DNA of 64,000 nucleotides from Oceanimonas doudoroffii (GCF_002242685.1 NZ_NBIM01000001.1:868001-932000); one strand, 5' to 3'; counted from the stretch's first letter, positions 52,786-62,629 are shown. Numbers and translations: made by a program. The notes: generated by a model not told the origin, from the letters alone.

Positions 52786-53845
52786 CTTCCTTACTTTAGC
52801 GGTGGCTGGCGGTCGAAAGACTCAAAGTCTAGTGAATCACTGCCAAGCATTGCCCTCAGAGCGTAAGGTTGCGCTGCTGACGTTCACTCAAACGAACCAA
52901 CAGGAGGTGAAGGCTAGGCTAACTGCTCAGGCTGGTCATGCGACTGGAGTGGAAGTCATGGGGTGGTACACGTTTCTGCTTAGGCATTTTGCAAAGCCAT
53001 TTCTGCGCTTCAAGTTTCCCGGTGAGCGAGTCGGGGGCTTCGATTTTGACGGGCGTCCAGGCAGATTTGCGCGAGGCAAAAGTAGGTTCATGACTGCCGA
53101 CAATAGAATCTTTAGCTGCGAACTAGGCCGGCTTGCTTTTGAATTAATGGAAGCCACACCGGCGCTGCTAAACCGTTTGGAATGCATCTACGACGAAATT
53201 CTAATCGACGAGGTTCAGGATCTTGCTAGCTACGATTGGGAGATCTTGCAGTTGCTACTGCATTCCAATATTGAAGTGCGGTTGGTTGGTGATGTGCGTC
53301 AGGCGGTTCTCTCCACAAATCCTCGAGGGCGCAAGAACAAGCAGTTTGATTACGCCGCTTCGTTGGAATGGTTCCTAGAGCGCGAGGCAGAAGGCTGCCT
53401 AAACATCACCTATGCAACGATTACTTATCGGTGCCGGGAGGAAATTGCGGCATTTTCGGACAGCATTTTTGATGCTAGATGGGCCTTTCCGAGGACCACA
53501 TCAGAAAACAATGATGAGACAGGGCACGACGGTGTTTACCTAGTGCGTTCCGAGCATGTCTATGAGTACATGGCCCGGTTCAGCCCTCAATGTTTAAGGT
53601 ACAGTATAAGCTCGGCCAAACATCTGGATCTTCCATTCCAGAATTTCAAAGGGGTTAAGGGTGCCACCTTTGAGCGTGTGCTGATTGCTCCTACCAAAAA
53701 CATAGAAAACTTCATCAAAAACGGAACACCTTTGGAGTCGACAGCTGCTGCAGCGTTTTACGTTGCAGTCACCCGCGCCAAGCAAAGCCTTGCAATCGTG
53801 CTCGACCTGCCAGGGAAGTCTCACCTGCAATACTGGGCTCCCTGA
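52778..53845 (+). CDS. short UvrD/Rep-like helicase (GajB-like)
   Basis: The 355-residue superfamily 1 helicase-like protein is shorter than typical GajB (about 490). Walker B is ILIDEVQDL near 143-151, motif III-like LVGDVRQAV follows, and motif VI is AFYVAVTRAKQSL. The N-terminal motif I reads VAGGRKTQSL, one residue short of the usual AGxGxGKT spacing but with Lys-Thr kept. It is translationally coupled to the OLD nuclease gene. Together they are most likely an anti-phage or anti-plasmid system of Gabija type; activity is inferred. Confidence 0.8.
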   Translation: MSNFLTLAVAGGRKTQSLVNHCQALPSERKVALLTFTQTNQQEVKARLTAQAGHATGVEVMGWYTFLLRHFAKPFLRFKFPGERVGGFDFDGRPGRFARGKSRFMTADNRIFSCELGRLAFELMEATPALLNRLECIYDEILIDEVQDLASYDWEILQLLLHSNIEVRLVGDVRQAVLSTNPRGRKNKQFDYAASLEWFLEREAEGCLNITYATITYRCREEIAAFSDSIFDARWAFPRTTSENNDETGHDGVYLVRSEHVYEYMARFSPQCLRYSISSAKHLDLPFQNFKGVKGATFERVLIAPTKNIENFIKNGTPLESTAAAAFYVAVTRAKQSLAIVLDLPGKSHLQYWAP

Positions 53846-53999
53846 TTCCAGCCAACTTCACTAATGGAACGCTAGTGGTTAACCCTGTCAGTCGCTACTG
53901 TTCCTTCTTTGGTCATTTAACTTGCTGAAAGAACTAGTTCAGACTCGCCGACCAATCGAGTCTGACTAGTCCTGCGTATTATCTATCAGTCCAGCAGAG

Positions 54000-55196
54000 T
54001 TAGCGGTCTTCAAAAACCCACTCATCAATCATATCCGCCCAGTCCTGCAGCATGGCCGTGCGCTGTTCGCGGTACTCGGCTTTGTTATACACGGCCCTCA
54101 CCCCCTTCTGTTCGTGGGCCAGACATTTCTCTATCCAGTCAGTGTTGTAACCAGCTTCATGGAGTAAGGTACTTGCTGTACGCCTCAGATCGTGGGGCCC
54201 AAACTTGGCCAGGGGCTGCCCTTCTTTCTGAGCCAGTTTATAGGTCAGGTCCAGAACGCGGTTCAGGGTGGCGCTGCTCATGGGCAAGTCGGAGTCGTAG
54301 CGGGATGGCAGTATGTAGTCTGAACCACCGGAGAAGGTCTTGAGGGCAATGAGAATGTCCAGGGCCTGGCGGGACAGGAACACCAAATGGGGATTTCGCC
54401 GTTTCATCCGCTCTTTGGGAATGGTCCACAACGCTTCGCTGAAGTTAATTTCGCTCCAGGTGGCATTGGTCAGCTCGCTTTTTCGTACCATGGTCAGCAG
54501 CAACAGCTTTACCGCTGCCCGAATGGACGGTGAGGTCCCGATCCGCTCAATGTACTGGTACATGAGTTTGATTTCCTCCGGTGACAGGGTGCGGTCCCGG
54601 GGTTCAAACCTGGCAATGCTGGAAGGCCTTACCGAATCGGCCGGGTTCTCTACCTTTTGCCCTCGTTCAATGGCCCAGCGGTATACCTGGAGCACAATAT
54701 CACGGGTATGAACGGCAGTAGCAGGAGCTCCACGGTCTACAATGGCATCGGTCAGCGTTCGCAAGTCTTCATGGGTGATCTCGGTCAGCTTCTGGTTACC
54801 GAATTTCGTTTCCAGTTCTCTGGTATACACCGAGCGGCGCATATCCCGGGTGGAGTCCGCCATCTGATAGCCTCTCAGCCATTTCTCCGCCCAGGCACCA
54901 AAGGTTTCCGCGTCTTTCACCCGGGCCTTTTTCCGGGCTTTCTCCTTGGCCGGTGATTTGCCATCGGCCACCATGCGCTTGGCTTCATGCAGCTGCTCCC
55001 GTGCTTCCGCCAGGGTAATGCCCCCCACACCATAGCGGCCAAAGGTGATCGTCTCCTGTCGTCCATGAATGGAGTAGTTGTAACGGAACGAGACGGTGCC
55101 GGCCGGCGTCACGGCCACATAGAGGCCATCCCGGTCGTTCACCTTGTAAAGCTTGTCTCTGGGCTTGAGGTGGCGCAGCTTGGTATCAGTCAGCAT
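54000..55196 (-). CDS. int: tyrosine integrase, P4 type (with DUF4102 arm-binding domain)
   Basis: The 398-residue integrase starts MLTDTKLRHLKPRDKLYKVND, the DUF4102 arm-binding domain. A core-binding SAM-like domain follows (about 100-190), then a catalytic domain with Arg in TMVRKSELTN, His-x2-Arg in GPHDLRRTAS, His in CLAHEQ and Tyr in RAVYNKAEY. It catalyses insertion into and excision from the guaA 3' end. It is transcribed away from guaA, with arm-type repeats upstream. Confidence 0.95.
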   Translation of the reverse strand: MLTDTKLRHLKPRDKLYKVNDRDGLYVAVTPAGTVSFRYNYSIHGRQETITFGRYGVGGITLAEAREQLHEAKRMVADGKSPAKEKARKKARVKDAETFGAWAEKWLRGYQMADSTRDMRRSVYTRELETKFGNQKLTEITHEDLRTLTDAIVDRGAPATAVHTRDIVLQVYRWAIERGQKVENPADSVRPSSIARFEPRDRTLSPEEIKLMYQYIERIGTSPSIRAAVKLLLLTMVRKSELTNATWSEINFSEALWTIPKERMKRRNPHLVFLSRQALDILIALKTFSGGSDYILPSRYDSDLPMSSATLNRVLDLTYKLAQKEGQPLAKFGPHDLRRTASTLLHEAGYNTDWIEKCLAHEQKGVRAVYNKAEYREQRTAMLQDWADMIDEWVFEDR

Positions 55197-55217
55197 GAGT
55201 CTGGTCCTTAGTCGATG

Positions 55218-55375
55218 TTGATACCATGCTGAAAAAGCCTTATGAATTGGCTATTTATTACTTTAAAAACAGTGTGTTATGAAAAGTTGATACCATGTAG
55301 TCATAAGGCAAGGCAGCATGGTATTGGCTCTCACTTATGGCATCGCTCACCGATAATACCAAGTTCGATACCACG
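55218..55375. repeat. candidate integrase arm-type sites
   Basis: TTGATACCATG is at 55218-55228 and 55287-55297, the inverse of ATACCATG at 55317-55324, and TCGATACCACG at 55365-55375. They sit between int and the core site, as arm sites of lambda-like integrases do. Confidence 0.55.
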
Positions 55376-55411
55376 CTCAAGTTGTGCTTTCCGCTGCCAA
55401 TTGTTGCCAGA
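55320..55411. repeat. 92-bp repeat, copy B (matches 31135-31226)
   Basis: This is the second copy of the repeat described at 31135; 84 of 92 positions are the same. It carries two of the ATACCA-type motifs. Confidence 0.9.
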
Positions 55412-55426
55412 TAGTGCAGGCTATAA

Positions 55427-55456
55427 AAACAAAAAAGCCCATGTAAACATGGGCTT
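55427..55456 (-). terminator. island-supplied terminator for guaA
   Basis: Read leftward, AAGCCCATGT-TT-ACATGGGCTT is followed by TTTTGTTTTT. It lies about 50 bases after the guaA stop, inside the island. Confidence 0.88.
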
Positions 55457-55504
55457 AAGTGTCATTTCATGCCGGTTGGTGCCAGCTGTTACCTAACAGA
55501 GTGA

Positions 55505-55516
55505 TTATTCCCACTC
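55505..55516. other. right attachment repeat (attR), end of guaA
   Basis: TTATTCCCACTC is the reverse complement of the last three codons and stop of guaA and is identical to 35190-35201. Confidence 0.85.
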
Positions 55517-57082
55517 AATGGTCGCGGGCGGCTTGCCGGAAATATCGTATACCACGCGGCTGATGCCGTCGATTTCATTAATGATGCGGTTGGACACATG
55601 GCCCAGGAAATCGTACGGCAGGTGGGCCCAGTGGGCGGTCATGAAGTCGATGGTTTCCACGGCACGCAGAGACACCACCCAGTCGTACTTGCGGCCATCG
55701 CCCATGACGCCAACGGAGCGCACCGGCAGGAACACGGTAAAGGCCTGGCTGACCTTGTTGTACAGGTCGTGCTTGCGCAGCTCTTCAATGAAGATGGCGT
55801 CGGCCCGGCGCAGCAGGTCGCAGTATTCCTTCTTCACTTCACCCAGCACCCGCACGCCCAGACCCGGACCCGGGAAGGGGTGACGATAGAGCATGTCGTA
55901 GGGCAGACCCAGCTCCAGGCCCACGCGGCGAACTTCGTCTTTAAAGAGTTCGCGCAGCGGCTCAACCAGACCCATCTTCATGTCGTCGGGCAGACCGCCC
56001 ACGTTGTGGTGAGACTTGATCACATGGGCCTTGCCGGTGGCAGAGGCGGCAGATTCAATCACATCCGGATAGATGGTGCCCTGGGCCAGCCACTTGGCGT
56101 TCTTGAGCTTCTTGGACTCTTCGTCGAACACTTCCACAAACACGCGGCCAATGGCCTTGCGCTTGGCTTCCGGCTCGTCGATGCCGGCCAGGGCGGTGAG
56201 GAAGCGGTCTTCGGCGTCGGCCTTGATGATGTTCAGGCCGAAGTGGTCGCCGAACATTTCCATCACCTGCTCGCCTTCGTTCAGGCGCAGCAGGCCGTTG
56301 TCCACGAATACACAGGTCAGCTTGTCGCCAATGGCACGGTGCACCAGCATGGCCACCACGGAGGAGTCAACACCGCCGGACAGACCCAGAATCACCTCGT
56401 CGTCGCCCACCTGCGCCTTGATACGGGCCACGGCGTCTTCAATGATGGAAGCAGGGGTCCACAGGGCTTCACACTGGCAGATATCACGCACGAAGTGCTC
56501 CAGCATGCGCGCGCCCTGGCGGGTGTGAGTCACTTCCGGGTGGAACTGCACGCCGTAGAAACGACGGCTTTCGTCGGCCATGGCGGCAAAGGGGCAGCTG
56601 CCGGTCTGGGCGACCTTGTCAAAACCTTCGGGCAGGGCCACCACCTTGTCGCCGTGGCTCATCCAGACGTCCAGCAGGGCATTGCCGTTGTCGTCGATGG
56701 CGTCTTCAATGTTGGCGAACAGGGCGCAGTCGGCCACGCGCTGCACCTGGGCGTAACCGAATTCACGCTCGTTGGAGCCGGCCACGGCACCACCCAGCTG
56801 CTGAGCCATGGTTTGCATGCCGTAGCAAATGCCAAATACCGGCACACCGGCATTAAACACGTATTCCGGCGCCCGCGGGCTGCCTTCCTCGGTGACCGAC
56901 TCCGGCCCCCCGGACAGAATGATACCGTTCGGATTGAAGTCGCGGATCTGCTCCTCGGTGACGTCCCAGGCCCACAGCTCGCAATACACGCCCAGTTCAC
57001 GCACACGGCGCGCAATCAGCTGAGTGTATTGTGAGCCGAAGTCCAGGATCAGGATCCGGTTGTCGTGAATATTCTTGGTCAT
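55505..57082 (-). CDS. guaA: GMP synthase (glutamine-hydrolysing)
   Basis: ATG 57082 ([16 protein letters not shown]) follows AGGAAGACG and gives 525 residues, the same as E. coli. The class I glutaminase domain has GICYGMQ with the Cys and HPEV with the His; the synthetase has the PP-loop LSGGVDSS; a C-terminal dimerisation domain ends PPATIEWE. It converts XMP to GMP. The island insertion leaves the coding sequence intact because the att repeat restores the last codons. guaB is upstream with a hairpin between. Confidence 0.97.
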   Translation of the reverse strand: MTKNIHDNRILILDFGSQYTQLIARRVRELGVYCELWAWDVTEEQIRDFNPNGIILSGGPESVTEEGSPRAPEYVFNAGVPVFGICYGMQTMAQQLGGAVAGSNEREFGYAQVQRVADCALFANIEDAIDDNGNALLDVWMSHGDKVVALPEGFDKVAQTGSCPFAAMADESRRFYGVQFHPEVTHTRQGARMLEHFVRDICQCEALWTPASIIEDAVARIKAQVGDDEVILGLSGGVDSSVVAMLVHRAIGDKLTCVFVDNGLLRLNEGEQVMEMFGDHFGLNIIKADAEDRFLTALAGIDEPEAKRKAIGRVFVEVFDEESKKLKNAKWLAQGTIYPDVIESAASATGKAHVIKSHHNVGGLPDDMKMGLVEPLRELFKDEVRRVGLELGLPYDMLYRHPFPGPGLGVRVLGEVKKEYCDLLRRADAIFIEELRKHDLYNKVSQAFTVFLPVRSVGVMGDGRKYDWVVSLRAVETIDFMTAHWAHLPYDFLGHVSNRIINEIDGISRVVYDISGKPPATIEWE

Positions 57083-57134
57083 CGTCTTCCTACTCGTTAC
57101 AAACACCGCCTGTGGGGGGAGCAGGCGGCAATAG

Positions 57135-57160
57135 AAAAACGGGGGGACCAGCCCCCCGTT
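57135..57160 (-). terminator. hairpin between guaB and guaA
   Basis: Read leftward, AACGGGGGG-CTGGT-CCCCCCGTT is followed by TTTC. Located only 16 bases after the guaB stop and 53 before guaA, it may reduce rather than stop read-through. Confidence 0.75.
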
Positions 57161-57175
57161 CGTCGCGTTCCGGGA

Positions 57176-58639
57176 TTAACCCAACCGGTAGTTGGGCGCT
57201 TCCTTGGTAATGGTCACATCGTGCACGTGCGACTCCTGAATGCCCGCGCCGGATATCTTAACAAATTCTGCCTTGGTGCGCAGGTCATCTATGGTGGCAC
57301 TACCGGTGAGTCCCATGGCACTGCGCAGACCGCCCATCTGCTGATGGATAATTTCCTTCAGTTTGCCCTTGTAGGGCACCCGGCCTTCAATGCCTTCCGG
57401 CACCATTTTATCGGCGGCGTTGTCGCTCTGGAAGTAGCGATCGCTGGAGCCCTTGCTCATGGCACCCAGGGAGCCCATGCCACGGTAAGACTTGAACGCG
57501 CGGCCCTGGAACAGCTCGATTTCACCGGGAGACTCTTCGGTGCCGGCAAACATGGAGCCCATCATCACACAGTTGGCGCCGGCCGCCAGGGCCTTGGCGA
57601 TGTCACCGGAGAAACGAATGCCGCCGTCGGCAATCACCGGAATGCCCAGATCCTTGAGTGCTTCCACGGCGTTGGCCACGGCGGTAATTTGCGGCACACC
57701 ACAACCGGTGACGATACGGGTGGTACAGATGGAGCCGGGACCGATGCCCACCTTCACCGCGCTCACACCCGCTTCGGCCAGGGCCAGGGCGCCGGCGGCG
57801 GTGGCCACGTTGCCACCGATGATGGCCAGATCCGGATAGGCGGCACGGGTTTCGCGAATGCGCTGCAGCACACCCTCGGAGTGACCGTGAGAAGAGTCGA
57901 TCAGCAGCACGTCAAGGCCGGCGGCCACCAGGGCGGCAATGCGCTCTTCGTTGCCGGGTGCGGCGCCCACGGCGGCACCCACGCGCAGGCGGCCCTGAGC
58001 ATCTTTACAGGCGTTGGGTTTGCTTTCCGCTTTCTGGAAGTCCTTGGCACTGATCATGCCGGCCAGGCGACCGTTGTTTTCTACCACCAGTACCTTTTCA
58101 ATGCGGTGCTGCTGCATCAGGGCTTCTACCTGATCGCGGCCGGCGCCCACCGGCACGGTAACCAGGCGACTCTTGTCGGTCATGACTTCATGCACGGGCT
58201 TGCTCATGTCCTGCACAAAGCGCACGTCACGGCCGGTGATAATGCCCACCAGCTCGCCGTCGGCGGCAATGACCGGGTAGCCGGCAAAGCCGTTCTGCTG
58301 AGTCAGTTCACGCACATCGGCAATGGTCATGTCGGGAGTCACGGTGACCGGATCCGACACCATGCCGCTTTCGAATTTCTTGACCTTGCGCACCTGGGCA
58401 GCCTGGGCCTCAACGGACATGTTCTTGTGAATAAAACCAATGCCGCCTTCCTGGGCCAGGGCAATGGCCAGATCGGCTTCGGTCACGGTGTCCATGGCAG
58501 CGGAGACGATGGGGATGTTAAGATTGATTTCCCGGGTCAGCCGGGTGCGGAGATCCGCCGTGTTGGGCAATACGGTGGAATGAGCTGGGACCAGCAGTAC
58601 ATCATCAAAGGTCAGGGCGTCTTGGGCAATCCTAAGCAT
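57176..58639 (-). CDS. guaB: IMP dehydrogenase
   Basis: ATG 58639 ([19 protein letters not shown]) matches the E. coli start; 487 residues. The TIM barrel is interrupted by two CBS domains (about 90-205). The catalytic loop is [13 protein letters not shown] with the active Cys; [10 protein letters not shown] binds IMP phosphate; the flap is ...[10 protein letters not shown]. It oxidises IMP to XMP with NAD. It forms an operon with guaA and is divergent from xseA. Confidence 0.97.
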   Translation of the reverse strand: MLRIAQDALTFDDVLLVPAHSTVLPNTADLRTRLTREINLNIPIVSAAMDTVTEADLAIALAQEGGIGFIHKNMSVEAQAAQVRKVKKFESGMVSDPVTVTPDMTIADVRELTQQNGFAGYPVIAADGELVGIITGRDVRFVQDMSKPVHEVMTDKSRLVTVPVGAGRDQVEALMQQHRIEKVLVVENNGRLAGMISAKDFQKAESKPNACKDAQGRLRVGAAVGAAPGNEERIAALVAAGLDVLLIDSSHGHSEGVLQRIRETRAAYPDLAIIGGNVATAAGALALAEAGVSAVKVGIGPGSICTTRIVTGCGVPQITAVANAVEALKDLGIPVIADGGIRFSGDIAKALAAGANCVMMGSMFAGTEESPGEIELFQGRAFKSYRGMGSLGAMSKGSSDRYFQSDNAADKMVPEGIEGRVPYKGKLKEIIHQQMGGLRSAMGLTGSATIDDLRTKAEFVKISGAGIQESHVHDVTITKEAPNYRLG

Positions 58640-58799
58640 CGCAATATTCACCATAAGTTGGGGGGTAAAAATATTGCCAAAGAATTTTAGGCATTCACCC
58701 CCTTCGGGTAAAGCGATTTTTTGTTATTTTGGTCGGCAAGACGAAAAATTCTCCCCAAAGCGGTTTATTTTCAAATAAAAATACTCACCAGAGGTGATT

Positions 58800-60149
58800 T
58801 TGCAGCAGGAAAAGTTAACCAATATCTACACCGTCAGCCGCCTTAATCGCCACGCCCGGCTGCTGCTGGAAGGCGACATGGGTGCGGTATGGCTCACCGG
58901 TGAAATCTCCAACCTGGTCATGCCGGCCTCGGGCCACTGGTATTTCTCGTTAAAAGACAACCAGTCGCAACTGCGCTGCGCCATGTTTCGCGGCAACAAC
59001 CGCAGCGTGGGTTTTCGGCCGAAAAACGGCGATCAGGTACTTATCTTCGGCAAAGTTACGCTCTATGAGCCAAGGGGCGACTTTCAGCTGGTAGCCCAGA
59101 CCCTGGCTCCCGCCGGCGAAGGTTTGCTCAAGCAGCAGTTTGAGGCCCTTAAACAGGCGCTGGCCGCCGAGGGCCTGTTTGCCGCCGAGCGCAAGCGCCC
59201 GCTGCCGGCCCACCCAACGCGTATTGGCATTATCAGCTCTCCCACGGGCGCGGCGGTGCACGACATTCTCACCGTGCTGGCCCGCCGGGCGCCGCAGCTG
59301 GAGGTGATCCTCTATCCCAGCCAGGTACAGGGTGAAGGCGCCGTGCCCCAGCTCATTCATGCCCTGAATGAGGCCAACCGGCGCAACGAGACCGATCTGC
59401 TGCTGCTGGCCCGAGGGGGCGGTTCGCTGGAGGACTTGTGGTGCTTTAACGATGAGCGCCTGGTGCGGGCCATTGCCGCGTCCCGCCTGCCGGTGGTCAG
59501 TGCCGTGGGCCACGAGGTGGATGTGAGCCTGAGTGATCTGGTGGCCGACCTGCGCGCCCCTACCCCCTCTGCCGCCGCCGAGCTCATCAGCCAGGACTGC
59601 GGCGTGCAGCGGCGCCAGTGGCAACAGGGCGGCCAGCGCCTGGAGCAGGCCATGTTGCGCTGGCTTGCCGACCGGCACAACCGCCTGCAGCAATGGCAGC
59701 ACCGACTGGAGCGACAGCACCCACGCCAGCGCCTGCAGCAGCAAAGCCAGCAGCTCGACCAGCTGCAGCTGCGCCTGGAGCGGGCGATGAGCCGGCGGTT
59801 GGAGCAGGCACAGCAGCGGAGCGAGCAGGCCACACTGCGCCTGATACACCAGCACCCGGGTCAGCGCCTGGTATACAGCGCAGAGCGACTGAACACCCTG
59901 GCGCAACGCCTGCACGGAGCCCTGAGTGCCAAACTGAACCGTCTCGAACATAAACTGGCCCTGGCCGGCTCTCGGCTGCACGCCATGAGCCCCCTGGCCA
60001 CCCTGTCCCGGGGTTATAGCATCACCCTGCACAACAACGGCGTGATCACCAATGCCGGCCAGCTGAAGGAAAATGACGTTATCACCACTCGGCTGGCCCA
60101 AGGCGAAGTGGTAAGCCGGGTGGAAGGCGTGACGGCCGAATCAGACTGA
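58800..60149 (+). CDS. xseA: exodeoxyribonuclease VII large subunit
   Basis: No ATG is available. TTG 58800 ([16 protein letters not shown]), five bases after AGAGG, is preferred to the GTG at 58794; 449 residues. N-terminal OB-fold ([19 protein letters not shown]), then the catalytic domain with [35 protein letters not shown] and [11 protein letters not shown], then a long Gln/Leu-rich coiled coil with repeated HPRQRL/HPGQRL units. With XseB it degrades single-stranded DNA. It is divergent from guaB. Confidence 0.95.
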   Translation: MQQEKLTNIYTVSRLNRHARLLLEGDMGAVWLTGEISNLVMPASGHWYFSLKDNQSQLRCAMFRGNNRSVGFRPKNGDQVLIFGKVTLYEPRGDFQLVAQTLAPAGEGLLKQQFEALKQALAAEGLFAAERKRPLPAHPTRIGIISSPTGAAVHDILTVLARRAPQLEVILYPSQVQGEGAVPQLIHALNEANRRNETDLLLLARGGGSLEDLWCFNDERLVRAIAASRLPVVSAVGHEVDVSLSDLVADLRAPTPSAAAELISQDCGVQRRQWQQGGQRLEQAMLRWLADRHNRLQQWQHRLERQHPRQRLQQQSQQLDQLQLRLERAMSRRLEQAQQRSEQATLRLIHQHPGQRLVYSAERLNTLAQRLHGALSAKLNRLEHKLALAGSRLHAMSPLATLSRGYSITLHNNGVITNAGQLKENDVITTRLAQGEVVSRVEGVTAESD

Positions 60150-60237
60150 TTTGGTGTTGAACCCGACCGGCGTTCAGAAACATGAGTATCCGTGATCAGA
60201 AAAGAGATGGCCGCCGGCTTTCCCATTAACCTTGGCG

Positions 60238-61902
60238 TTAATGCACCGCCACCGGCCGTACCGGCAAGGACTCGGTACCGGCATGCATATCATGCTGCAG
60301 CCGGTACCGGGCAATCATTTGCTCCAGAACCCGGCATTCCTCCACCAGTTGCAGGCTGGCACTGGCGGCGGCTTCGGCCTGCGCCAGGGTGTCGCCGGAG
60401 CTGTCCCGCACGCGCGTGATGTTACGGCTGACCTCGGAGCACACCGCACTTTGTTCATCCGCCGAGGTAGACACCTGGGCATTCAGCTCATTGATGCGCG
60501 CCACCTGATCGATAATGGATTGCAGGGAGCCCATGGCATCCTGAGTGCGGGCCACGCTGTCACCGGCCTGACCTTCTGCCTTTTCAATGGCGTGCACCGC
60601 CTCCTTGGCTTCGTTCTGCAACAGCCGAATCATGCCGGTGATCTCTTCTGCTGAGTGCTGAGTGCGCAGTGCCAGGGTGCGCACCTCGTCGGCCACCACC
60701 GCAAAGCCCCGCCCCGACTCGCCGGCACGCGCCGCCTCTATGGCTGCATTCAGCGCCAGCAGGTTGGTCTGTTCGGCAATGCCCTTGATCATGTCGAGCA
60801 CCTTGTCCACCTGATCACAACGGCCGTCCAGTTCGCGAATCACTCTGTCGATACGGCCAATTTCGCCGCTCAGGGCCTGAATGCCCATCACCGCCACCCG
60901 GGCCTGATCGCTGGCGGTCAGGGCAAAGGCATGGGTTTGCTCCGAGGTCTCTGCGGTCAGTCTGGCGTTCTCCCGCACTTCCCGCGCCGAGGCCTCCATT
61001 TCATTGATGGCGGTGGCGATCAGGGCGGTTTCACCGTCCTGAGCCTTGACCGAGGCGTCGGTCTGCTGGGCGGTATGCTGAATTTCTCCGGCGGCGGCAT
61101 AAATGTTACCGGTCACCCGGCGCACCTCGGCCAGGCTGTGCTGAAAACTGCCAAGCAGGACATTAATGGAGTCTACCAGGCCACCCAGCTCATCCTTGCC
61201 GAGCTCGGGCAGGCGCCCGGAGAGATCCCGCTCCTTGGCCACCTGCTGCAGGCGCCGACGAATACCGAGAATGGGTCGCTTTAGGTAAAGATGCTGCACC
61301 AGCCACAGTCCTCCCAGCGCCAACAGGAACACCGCCAGCAGCATGGCCGCCAGTTGCAGGTTGTTGTGTTTGATTTGCGCAAAGGTATCGCGCAGATCGT
61401 AACTGATGCGTACCGCCCCCATCACGGTGCCTTCCGGCACCTGGTGACACTGCAGGCAGGCGGTACCGCGATATGCTTCATGGGCCCGAAACGGCTTGAC
61501 CATGGTCAAACTGGGACTGTCCCCCTTCAGGTTCAGCTCCAGCACGGTTTCACCCTGTTCAATGGCACGCCGGTCAAGCTCGTCTTCCACGCCCTGATCC
61601 GGTGCCCCCGGGCCAAACACCTCGGTCACCGCGGGTGCGCGGATCACTCGGGCACTTTCAATGCCCTTTTCCTGCTGAATTTTGGACTGTACCAGGCCAC
61701 GCCGGTGAATGGCCCCGTTTACCATCAGCACATTCAGCTCATCCATATAGAGGTTGGCGGTGGTCTCTATTTTTTCCTCGGCCAGGCTCAGGGCCAGGCC
61801 ACGCTGCAACTGGGTCGACACGCCATAGCACAACGCAAACACCAAGATGAAGGTCGCCAGCAACGGCAGTAGAATTTTCCAGTTCAGTGAGAGGTTACGC
61901 AT
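60238..61902 (-). CDS. methyl-accepting chemotaxis protein with periplasmic CxxCH haem motif
   Basis: Start 61902 ([18 protein letters not shown]) gives a normal signal-anchor; 554 residues. Neither it nor the upstream ATG has a good ribosome site. A transmembrane helix is followed by a Tll0287-like/DUF3365 periplasmic sensor with C149-x2-C152-H153 (CLQCHQ), a c-type haem site. A second transmembrane helix, HAMP and the MCP signalling domain follow ([21 protein letters not shown]). Haem suggests redox, O2 or NO sensing. A perfect FNR box lies 81 bases upstream. Confidence 0.88.
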   Translation of the reverse strand: MRNLSLNWKILLPLLATFILVFALCYGVSTQLQRGLALSLAEEKIETTANLYMDELNVLMVNGAIHRRGLVQSKIQQEKGIESARVIRAPAVTEVFGPGAPDQGVEDELDRRAIEQGETVLELNLKGDSPSLTMVKPFRAHEAYRGTACLQCHQVPEGTVMGAVRISYDLRDTFAQIKHNNLQLAAMLLAVFLLALGGLWLVQHLYLKRPILGIRRRLQQVAKERDLSGRLPELGKDELGGLVDSINVLLGSFQHSLAEVRRVTGNIYAAAGEIQHTAQQTDASVKAQDGETALIATAINEMEASAREVRENARLTAETSEQTHAFALTASDQARVAVMGIQALSGEIGRIDRVIRELDGRCDQVDKVLDMIKGIAEQTNLLALNAAIEAARAGESGRGFAVVADEVRTLALRTQHSAEEITGMIRLLQNEAKEAVHAIEKAEGQAGDSVARTQDAMGSLQSIIDQVARINELNAQVSTSADEQSAVCSEVSRNITRVRDSSGDTLAQAEAAASASLQLVEECRVLEQMIARYRLQHDMHAGTESLPVRPVAVH

Positions 61903-61982
61903 GTGAGGTGAGTTTTCGTATGGGGCCAATACATTCATTCTAGAGCAATTTCATTTTGGGAAAATGACAATCCAAAGTGCGC

Positions 61983-61996
61983 TTGATTTGGATCAA
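61983..61996. promoter_or_regulatory. perfect FNR/ANR box between mcp and ybaK-like gene
   Basis: TTGAT-TTGG-ATCAA matches the FNR consensus exactly. It lies 81 bases before the chemoreceptor start and 108 before the deacylase start. Confidence 0.75.
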
Positions 61997-62103
61997 TAGA
62001 CTCTTACGAATCTTTAATTCGCACACCAATACATCAGCCGAACTATACTTTGAGTGCTGTTATAGAAAGCAGGGTGTTTTGTGCCTGTTTTCGGGAGGTA
62101 ATC

Positions 62104-62604
62104 ATGGGTATGTCACTCAGACTTAAACAGTTTCTTGAACAACGCCGTGTTCCCTACAACATGGTGCACCACCCCTACGCCGAGGGCGCAGCCCAGAGCG
62201 CCATTGCCAGCCATATTCCCCTGGCTCAGATGGCCAAGGCGGTCATGCTGGAAAGCGAAGACGGCCGTGCCATGATGGCGGTGCTGCCCGCCGCCGATAA
62301 ACTTGACATGGAGCGGCTCAGTTATCTGATACACGCGCCCATGGCGCTGGCACCGGAACATCACCTCAGTCACTGGTTCAACGACTGCGATCCGGGCGCC
62401 ATTCCGGCCATGGGGGAAGCCTATGCCGTGGATACCATGGTGGACGACGAGCTGCTGGGCATGGCCGATATATATCTGGAAAGCGGGGATCACCGCGATC
62501 TGGTGCATATCAGCGGCGACGACTTTCGCCGACTGGCCAATGACTGGAAACACGGACAGTTCAGTCGCAAACCGGATCCCTGGAGCCGGGTGGAACGTAT
62601 GTAA
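62104..62604 (+). CDS. YbaK/EbsC family aminoacyl-tRNA deacylase
   Basis: ATG 62104 follows GGGAGGTAATC; 166 residues. The frame extends upstream without support. YbaK/ProX-like fold: LEQRRVPYNMVHHPYA, MAKAVMLES with the conserved Lys, GEAYAVDTMVDD and DLVHISGDDFRRL. Such enzymes hydrolyse mischarged Cys- or Ala-tRNA(Pro), but this branch (about 160 residues with HP-YAEGAAQSA) has uncharacterised specificity. It is followed by a terminator. Confidence 0.85.
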   Translation: MGMSLRLKQFLEQRRVPYNMVHHPYAEGAAQSAIASHIPLAQMAKAVMLESEDGRAMMAVLPAADKLDMERLSYLIHAPMALAPEHHLSHWFNDCDPGAIPAMGEAYAVDTMVDDELLGMADIYLESGDHRDLVHISGDDFRRLANDWKHGQFSRKPDPWSRVERM

Positions 62605-62629
62605 CAGGTCCCAGACCTTCACACACTAA

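Larger units (their letters stand above)
55197..55504. other. int-guaA intergenic region (right attachment arm)
   Basis: This stretch of 308 bases has no gene. It holds copies of the ATACCA(T/C)G motif (55218-55228, 55287-55297, inverted 55317-55324, 55365-55375), repeat copy B, and the terminator now used by guaA. Confidence 0.75.
35190..55516. mobile_element. 20.3-kb plasmid-derived integrative and mobilizable island in the 3' end of guaA
   Basis: The element is bounded by 12-bp direct repeats and has a P4-type tyrosine integrase next to guaA. It carries its own oriT, MOBP relaxase, TraJ-like protein, trbJ/K/L-like genes, IncQ-type repA/repC with AlpA regulator, iterons and a two-gene nuclease/helicase pair. 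Its left half also carries a low-GC metabolic operon and an IS5-family element. guaA 3' ends are a known integration site for genomic islands. A complete mating-pore set (trbB-I) and coupling protein are missing, so transfer would need a helper. Confidence 0.88.

Noticed and set aside
57065..58690. Plus-strand frame of about 540 codons opposite guaB (and a similar one opposite guaA at 55598-57034)
   Set aside because: His/Gly/Gln-rich low-complexity product, typical of the antisense of GC-rich genes; guaB and guaA are certain.
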